Assembly: GCF_001039355.2 (NCBI RefSeq)
Contig: NW_019774558.1
Span: forward strand, 468,173 to 506,355
Length of the DNA stretch: 38,183 bases
Direction: 5' to 3'
From: Lingula anatina
Taxonomy: Eukaryota > Brachiopoda > Lingulata > Lingulida > Lingulidae
The notes beneath the pieces are model-generated. The model searched no databases. It was given only the letters and a program-made list of their open reading frames with translations, and was not told where the DNA came from. Below, piece by piece: positions 32,901-38,183 of this stretch. Every line of letters begins with the position of its first letter. Position 1 is the first letter of the stretch. Made by a program: the position numbers and the translations under genes.

Positions 32901-34970
32901 TCCCATGCATCAGTGACAAGTAAAATATTAGAAGAACCTGGGTAGGGTGGAACATGGACCCCTACACATGTAACATAATCCCCTTTTTGGTGCGTTTCTT
33001 ACCCGTCTGTACCAGTTATATCAAAAGAGACAGCCCTGGCGACATACCCATATTTTATTTCGTCTGTTACAGATCTCTTGTTGCGACAACGACATTTACT
33101 ATAATAGGCACCCCTTATACTGAAATGATAATAAAGGATTGGTTATTCCTTATCACTATGTGTGAAACAAATAGGCTGATACATTGAAAAGTAGTATGCA
33201 AAGACCCACACATACCTAGCTCATACCATTATATTTTAGTGATGCTATACCTACTTGGTCATCTTATATTGTAGTTCTCTTATCAATCACTATCGATGCA
33301 CATTTTAATTTCATGGTCAATCAGTAAATATTGTAGAAAAAAAAACTCACCAGGGGCGCATTCCGAAAAGATGATCCCAGTACAAACTGATCCGCCGACT
33401 AAGTATGGCCGATACCACTTCAAAAGGGATGTCGCTTAATCATGATCATAGAGCCGAGATTTAATCCGTTTAATGACGTGTGTGGAGGCTGGGAGACCAT
33501 CGGGAATCAGGGGCATCGCTTTTGAAGTGGGGTCGGACATATTTAGTCGGCAGATTTTCTTACTATGAATGCGCATATGGTTTTCCTTTTATTATGGCTG
33601 TCTTAACTGGCTAAATATCAATCAACATATACACACAATGGACAAAACAGGTTTTACCCCTGAATCAGAGTAATCAAACTAGCCAGATCTTGAGTAGTTA
33701 TAATGCCTGGTCTAGGTTTAATGTGACAAATGGTTATAAAACCGCTGTTCCATGGAATTGTATTTTTTTCCTCTTTTTTTTTTTTTTTGTGAAATTTGAT
33801 GTTACACAAATGATACCAGGAGCATGTCATTCCACAGTCATTTATCTCCCCCAAAGTGTTGGTTCAGAAGGGGTGACACTTCTATTGTCCATTGTGTGTA
33901 TATCGTGCCTATTAAGTTATTTCTTAATATATCATTATACAGTGCAGCTAGTCACAAGGTGAAAGAGATAAAATAAAGACATTTGAACCTACGACCACTT
34001 GACATCGTACACTATGGGATCACAGTCCCCTTTACAGCCACCCTCGCAAGCGCAGCCGAATATATTGCAGTCTCCTTTTCCACAGTAGAGACCTTGCCTC
34101 TGAAACATGATCCATTTACCCAGAGCAAATATGGGGAATGCTAACAAAACACAGGAACACAAATAAACAATAAATATCTTCATATTCCAGGAGAGCAATA
34201 AATTAACAGACGTCATTAAAGTATGTGCGAGATTGACTTGTTAACATAAGCGAGTGATGTCTGTCGGGTAAGACAGACAAACTATCATTACACTGCATGA
34301 CTCCGGTTTTAATTTTACTGTTTTTAAGAAGTGAGAATTATCCCTTCATCGGTCACTGCCTAGATTGACATTACGTGAAACAAGGTACATGTAGTTCGTT
34401 CATATTTCTTTCGATGTCATATTAGCAGGCAAAACGTAAACTGTGTAGAGTTTAAAGAGAATTATGTGTCCCTAAGCACCTTTTGACTAATTTTAACGCG
34501 GATATAATATGAATACCATCTTACCTGTGTACAATCTCGACAAAATAGTCTTGAGAGGACCCCCTTGCAGCACACTGCATTCGATTCTTTGACGGTAAGA
34601 GTCGTTAGACTGATTGCAATCAAAATTGCAACAATGCAACCAGCCATTATCTGAAACAGCAAAACGAATACGGGGTCTTGTTATTTTATCAAGCAACAGT
34701 GAAAGTTAACAATTGTGTCATACATGTATACATCTCACGGTTATAAAAAATGATGTCGATTATTGTCATCAAAAATGAAATCATGGTGACTAAGAATACT
34801 AACAAAACAAAACACCCCCATATCTGTACTATGAGCTACAATATTAGTGTAATTAAAATGAAGCTTTTTCAAACTGAAAGATAATAATACTTCTTACCGT
34901 AATCAGCGCTTCCAGTTAAACGATATTGGGGGTAACTCCTGGCTCCAGTTCCTGTGTAACGCAACGATAA
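29971..34970 (-). CDS. Diedel-like secreted cysteine-rich protein, copy 5 (intact exons, LTR element in intron 3)
   Basis: Coding exons are 34525-34647, 33993-34099, 33003-33119 and 29971-29974; the 5'UTR exon is about 34898-34970. The spliced product is 116 aa: signal peptide MAGCIVAILI... to ESNA, then VCC (C26, C27), C36, C39, YCGKGDCNIFGCACEGGC (C47-C63), C67, and KCRCRNKRS (C86, C88). The tail is VSFDITGTDG and exon 4 supplies stop directly. Intron 3 is about 3 kb because an LTR retrotransposon (30299-32966) landed only 36 bp past the exon 3 donor. The exon 2 donor is GTAGGT rather than GTAAGT. Whether splicing still spans the insertion cannot be told from sequence; the element's own polyadenylation signal could end transcripts early. 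Confidence 0.7.
30299..30704 (+). repeat. 5' LTR
   Basis: Contains a TATA box (TATAAAG, 30559-30565) and AATAAA (30583-30588) in the usual order for an LTR promoter and polyadenylation signal. Confidence 0.88.
30692..31720 (+). CDS. Unrecognised acidic protein ORF in the LTR element (342 aa)
   Basis: One uninterrupted reading frame fills most of the interior. The first ATG (30692) lies in the last bases of the 5' LTR; a second in-frame ATG at 30707 (MASSIRV) could be the true start. The protein is rich in Asp, Glu and Lys, with a run of Asp near residue 177, low complexity through the middle, and a basic, Trp-containing C-terminus (WKGVKWDF, KLKWTLLPHCKLR, FFYSVKG). I see no zinc knuckle, protease DTG or reverse-transcriptase motif. 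It may be a gag-like protein, a leftover end of a larger polyprotein, or a captured host gene. An open frame of this length in a young element suggests it is or was translated. Confidence 0.6.
   Translation: MDPYIMASSIRVTAGEGYIYGSNFEDEYVYEDDDWDSEKDYNINGRLVECLSKLANLLQRQYGCLDQQNNDISAECEIKPEEEVKDRNQSKVDGPSEMEKGTEVETLSTAKEDECMLEFVKEQVVGEENDGNELSEDIIFVNDQEVGQRTDFEKGEKHIVSVEKDYEQELGKKTDDDDDKRLSESKMGELKYDEKLAIDDYALRDNVKSADEGLENDDPQFEEKHAVDERAVTDFENYAHEGLTDERMGMDFSNFKDTDRDKLTEVEMKQSAGEVVKVVENEDKQGSDTENVCENTKEWKGVKWDFNRDNKKVQRKFMAKKLKWTLLPHCKLRNDFFYSVKG
31721..32544. other. 3' non-coding part of the LTR element
   Basis: AT-rich, no long reading frame. Includes the duplicated segment around the single N at 32452. 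Confidence 0.6.
32291..32619. repeat. 168-bp-offset duplication spanning a single N
   Basis: 32291-32451 repeats at 32459-32619 with one visible base change, joined by an N at 32452. The first copy includes the first 59 bases of the LTR (32393-32451). This looks like an unmerged contig overlap. Confidence 0.75.
32545..32558 (+). other. Polypurine tract of the LTR element
   Basis: GGGAAAAGAAGGAA two bases before the 3' LTR, the expected primer for plus-strand synthesis. Confidence 0.65.
32561..32966 (+). repeat. 3' LTR
   Basis: Same length as the 5' LTR. One difference seen (GTTTGTAG against GTCTGTAG). Confidence 0.88.
33353..33577. mobile_element. Fold-back MITE (GCGCATTCAGAA family) in intron 2 of copy 5
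   Basis: Starts AGGGGCGCATTCCGAAAA and ends near GAATGCGCATATGG, with a deletion in the middle relative to the 3.7-kb copy. Confidence 0.62.
33632..33898. mobile_element. MITE (CACACAATGG family) in intron 2 of copy 5
   Basis: Terminal inverted repeats CACACAATGGAC and GTCCATTGTGTG, flanked by TATA on both sides (33628-33631 and 33899-33902). The empty site is seen in copies 3 and 4 (TTATATATCATGCC type sequence). Contains a T-run at about 33775-33788. Confidence 0.7.
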
Positions 34971-34994
34971 TGTTTATAGCACGACAGATCAAGC

Positions 34995-35001
34995 CTTTAT
35001 A
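34995..35001 (-). promoter_or_regulatory. TATA box of Diedel-like copy 5
   Basis: TATAAAG on the minus strand, same context as the other copies. The 5'UTR exon ends at a GTAAGAA donor (edge 34898). Confidence 0.57.
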
Positions 35002-35910
35002 ATTTCAATCTGCAAAAGCTATTAGGATATACTGGATGCAAATAATGTATAAAAGCAAAACACCCATCATTCTTTGTCTTCACACCAGCACTATTTTGAA
35101 TAAATTAAAAGACAAAACAGTCGTTAATAAAAGCGTGCTTCGTACAGGAGGCAAGCCGCTGCTGCATTCGGCGTGTTATATGCGTTTTTAGGTAATTTAA
35201 CAGCTGCTTATTGTGTTTTATCAGACAAATTAAAATCCATCATGATCAAAAGCCATCCAGTTGGCAAGCCATTCAGTCCAACTACATGTACATGTGCTTG
35301 TTGCATTTGGAAAATCCCCTGCGTATCAGTATAGTGAAATTAAGGCACAGACAGTTGTTCATATATATGGGATCACTTACACCGGCAAGCACTGCAAGTA
35401 GGTGTTCGTATGTTGAGCCCTGGCGAATCAAACATATTTAAGAGAAAGAGCTGCAAAATGTCGTGATAGAAATATTCAGACAGAATCGTCACCAAAGCCT
35501 CGTTAGCCATGGGTCACCATGGCGTTAAACGTAAAAGCTAATTTTATGTAACAACACACCGTACTCGGTATACAAAGTTGCAAGCCAGTATCAAATTTTG
35601 AACAAATTTTGAAATGAGATTCACTTTTTTTCAACTCCGCTGAGAATCATCACTATCACATCGCGTACTAGGCAAGAGCAGTGTCGCGTCTGATACTTCA
35701 AAGCGCGTACTGATACCCACCTTGAAAACGGGTAGTATGGTCCAATCTACTGGTGAATTCGGGATTATTCGGTGCTTGGTCTGGTAGTTGGGTAGGCGTG
35801 GACTAGGAAAAAAAAATTGAAGATATCTTTAAAAGATTTTCTGCGTTATAACTTATTCTGGTAGCTACAAGTAAGTATTGGACACACTTATTTTCTGTTT
35901 AATAGTTAAG
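35002..35910. other. Intergenic part of unit f between gene copy 5 promoter and U6
   Basis: Unit sequence with a foreign stretch at about 35590-35815 that I could not place. No gene recognised. Confidence 0.4.
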
Positions 35911-35959
35911 AAACATGGAACGCTTCACGAATGTGTGTGTCATCCTTGCGCCAGGGGCC

Positions 35960-36001
<42 letters not shown>

Positions 36002-36016
36002 CACCGTAGTGAGGAC
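35911..36016 (-). ncRNA. U6: U6 snRNA, copy 4
   Basis: Full-length U6 on the minus strand. The 5' hairpin region reads GTCCTCACTACGGTGGCAC, so one outer pair is lost compared with copies 2 and 3. The 3' end reads CCATGTTTCTTAAC, a weakened T-run terminator. The rest of the core is intact. Confidence 0.82.
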
Positions 36017-36038
36017 AGGTTGTTGTCCTCTTCTCCGT

Positions 36039-36079
36039 CTATATGTAGTGGTGAAATACAAGATGGCGCCTCAGGTGAG
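36039..36079 (-). promoter_or_regulatory. U6 copy 4 promoter: TATA and PSE
   Basis: CATATAG at the TATA position (36039-36045) and PSE-like CTCACCTGAGGCGCCATCTT at 36060-36079, with one base changed from copy 3. Spacing to the U6 start is kept. Confidence 0.6.
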
Positions 36080-36419
36080 TTATTCTGGCAAAAATTACAT
36101 ATTCGCAAATTATTCAGCTGATAATTATTCAGCTGAACGACGTAAATCTTACAAAACATTTGTTAACCATAATAGATTATTTTGTGAACAACATGTTTCA
36201 CCATCATTTCAACATAATGTTCCATAATGTTATATATAGCACACCAGACGCCTAGCTGCGAAACAATAACAGACCATGTTTTGTTGTCAAGAAGGACAGT
36301 GCCAGTCAAAGTAATTATGCCTTAGTAGGGCCAGAGGTGCACTTCTATCTGGTAATGTTGGGGCTACTACTACGTGTGCAGGTATATGAATACTTGCATA
36401 TACTACAGTGGAATAGAGA

Positions 36420-36703
36420 TTGAACGGACGGAACACAAGGCCCAATTGAGTCTCAATGCACAACATGGTTACCAAGTACGAAGTCCCTTAGAGACACTTT
36501 ATTTTGGATATATATATATATATATATATAGGCCATATTTAGTCAGCGGGTCAGTTAGTACTCGGATCATCTTTTCTGAATGCGCCCCTGGTGAGTTTTT
36601 TTTTCTACAATATTTACTGATTGACCATGAAATAAAAATGTGCATCGACATTGATTGATAAGAGAACTACAATATAAGTTGACCAGGTAGGTATAGCATC
36701 ACT

Positions 36704-36770
<67 letters not shown>

Positions 36771-37013
36771 GCTACAACACGGCCATACATCCATGAAGGC
36801 GCATATTTTAAAGTTCTTTAATTGATTTATCCGTGTAATACTTTCAATCTTTAATTCACTCCTGTTCTTTCATCTTTATTTTGGAGTGCATTGTAGTATA
36901 AAATAGAGAAAACATTGGGTAAGTAAAACCATGCACATACTGCTCAACATGAGCTCGTCACTGTGGCGACTCAGATGTTTACTTTTATCTTTATTTATTT
37001 TACCGAATAAAGT
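36420..37013. repeat. Truncated last repeat unit with (TA)n runs
   Basis: Begins like other unit starts (ATTGAACGGACGGAACACAA), continues with TA repeats (36508-36529 and about 36706-36767), then normal unit sequence until about 37013, where it stops abruptly. Confidence 0.65.
36528..36705. repeat. Inverted copy of intron 2 sequence
   Basis: This stretch is the reverse complement of the segment at about 33235-33415 (intron 2 of copy 5 plus the left arm of its MITE). It lies between two TA runs. Confidence 0.7.
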
Positions 37014-37164
37014 GTTTTCCACGGTCACGTGACTTCCGCTAAAGTTTCCGTGAGAACACAAGATTTTGCGGGATTTGATTTTTAAGGGGCAAGTGCGGAG
37101 TGTACACGACGGACGCCATATCGACGAGTGCTCGTTTCGATCTGAATTTTCACGGATTTGTAAC

Positions 37165-37656
37165 ATGATAACACCTGAATTTTTTCGAAAACACATTCAT
37201 GCAAGTACTTGAAACAGAAATTTAACAGACGTACCTGATGACTTTTCCAAGAAAGAACTGATAACGTATCTCATAGACAGCAAGGATAGGATATACGATA
37301 AGAAATTTGTGAGGGCATTCAAAAGTCTGAAAGCTTATCGGTATTTTCAAGATGGATATGTGCAGAAAATCTACACAACAGCTTTAGTGGCTCACTCTGT
37401 GTCACCAGAAAACTGTCATGTTTAAAGTTAGACCAAAACAACAGGCCATATTCGAATCAGAAACATAGCTACTTCACTCAAGTCCAGGGTCAAATGGCTG
37501 TGTACAACATTTATGAGTATGATTTTGTTTTGTGCACAGAGAAGGATCTCTTCATTGAATCTGTTGTTTGATGCTGTTCATTGGGCATCTGTGGTTCCTA
37601 AACTGACCGGTTTTTACAAGACATTCATTTTGACAGAGTTGGTGTACGCTACTATT
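37165..37656 (+). pseudogene. Decayed YqaJ/SWIM-type protein gene
   Basis: From ATG 37165 one frame reads MITPEFFRK, an in-frame TGA after 15 codons, then DDFSKKELITYLIDSKDR and RAFKSLKAYRYFQDGYVQ, up to a stop near 37430. In another frame, starting about 37424, it continues CLKLDQN, HSYFTQVQGQMAVY, YDFVLCTEKDLFIES, then after one more frameshift VVPKLTGFYKTF. These match my memory of invertebrate proteins with a SWIM zinc finger followed by a YqaJ-like exonuclease domain (QVQGQM and DFVVxT motifs). The zinc finger and most of the middle are deleted. A LINE cuts off the end. Confidence 0.65.
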
Positions 37657-37659
37657 TAA

Positions 37660-38183
37660 TAATAATAATAATAATTTATTAAGATTGCAACCCAGTGGGT
37701 TGAAGTTGTACATAGAATGTTAAAAAAATTTATAATGATAATAAAATGAATATTTGCATGAATAAAACTGGGTTAAAAGACTGCTAGCTGAACTTTAAAA
37801 TTATTGTACTTAGACTGATAACTGAAATTATTGTACTTAGGATAAAAGACAGCATAATACTATTGGAAATTTAAAAGTGCATATGGAATAAAAGAGCATC
37901 GGAATCTGTCGGTCTTAAATTTTGGCACTTTTAATCTATTGTTAGATCTTAAAAGACGATTGGAATGCTCAATTAAGATGTGATTCAATTTGTCATAGGA
38001 TTCAGTTATTTTGTAAAAGAAAGTTTTGCACAGATCTTCCCTTCGTTTTTCTAAAGTGCACATATTTGCCAGGTTCAGGGCTTCATCATAGTGTAGGTCA
38101 GGGAAAATAATTTTTAAAGCACGACTTTGGACAGTCTCTAAAAGTTTGCATTGCTCTATAGTTAGTCCTGGATGCCATACAGG
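37660..38183 (-). mobile_element. LINE (non-LTR retrotransposon) 3' end
   Basis: Ends in AATAAATTATTATT with an ATT-type tail at 37660-37680 and continues past the window. Carries the C-terminus of its ORF2. Inserted directly in the YqaJ-type pseudogene. Confidence 0.75.
37860..38183 (-). CDS. LINE ORF2 C-terminus (partial)
   Basis: 107 codons plus stop, open to the window edge. Shows the end pattern of CR1/Jockey-like reverse transcriptases: PVWHPGLTIEQCKLLETVQ, SRALKIIF, LANMCTLEKRREDL, then TDRFRCSFIPYALLNFQ and stop. This part lies after the catalytic domain, so activity cannot be judged. No break is seen in it. Confidence 0.75.
   Translation of the reverse strand, partial: PVWHPGLTIEQCKLLETVQSRALKIIFPDLHYDEALNLANMCTLEKRREDLCKTFFYKITESYDKLNHILIEHSNRLLRSNNRLKVPKFKTDRFRCSFIPYALLNFQ

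Larger units (their letters stand above)
30299..32966 (+). mobile_element. Non-autonomous LTR retrotransposon
   Basis: Two 406-bp LTRs (30299-30704 and 32561-32966) begin TG and end CA and differ at one base that I could find. A CATG duplication flanks the element (30295-30298 and 32967-32970); the empty site CTTCATGTAACA is seen in unit b near 3332. A candidate primer-binding site starts TGGCGAGC at 30708. A purine tract (GGGAAAAGAAGGAA) ends at 32558. There is no reverse transcriptase, protease or integrase reading frame, so it would need enzymes from another element. The nearly identical LTRs indicate a recent insertion. Confidence 0.88.

Overview
This is AT-rich eukaryotic DNA: small spliced genes with GT-AG introns, U6 snRNA genes, MITEs, LINE remnants and an LTR element, and no bacterial-style gene packing. 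The repeat spectrum, the frequent TACATGTA words and a YqaJ/SWIM-type pseudogene suggest a marine invertebrate, most likely a mollusc. That assignment is inference.

The window is mainly a tandem array of a diverged unit of about 4.5-9 kb. Read along the + strand, a full unit holds: a poly(T) tract; a degenerate second copy of a signal-peptide exon (minus strand); exons 4, 3, 2 and 1 of a small secreted cysteine-rich protein gene (minus strand) with a TATA-box promoter and a 5'UTR exon; and a U6 snRNA gene (minus strand) with PSE and TATA elements. Five gene copies lie at about 3.0-5.0, 9.0-10.9, 13.2-16.2, 22.7-25.4 and 30.0-35.0 kb. Four are intact by exon phase (116-119 aa). The second is frameshifted near its C-terminus. 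U6 copies lie at 6.8, 11.3, 26.7 and 36.0 kb; the third unit has none. Truncated units lie at both ends of the array (1-1179 and about 36.42-37.01 kb).

The predicted protein has a signal peptide, 12 cysteines in the mature part, a core of the form YCGKGxCNIFGCACxGGC, and a basic KCRCRNKRS segment. The core matches what I recall of the Diedel family of secreted immune modulators, known from insects and insect viruses. A clustered Diedel-like family in a probable mollusc is the main result.

Mobile DNA explains most differences between units. At 16.49-19.72 kb two fold-back elements appear nested in a TTAA(A) site. Three MITE families sit in the introns. A hAT-like MITE surrounds the 536-bp N gap. 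A young non-autonomous LTR retrotransposon (30299-32966) carries an unrecognised 342-codon acidic ORF and sits in intron 3 of the fifth gene. Right of the array, 37.17-37.66 kb is a decayed YqaJ/SWIM-type gene cut by a LINE whose 3' end runs off the window.
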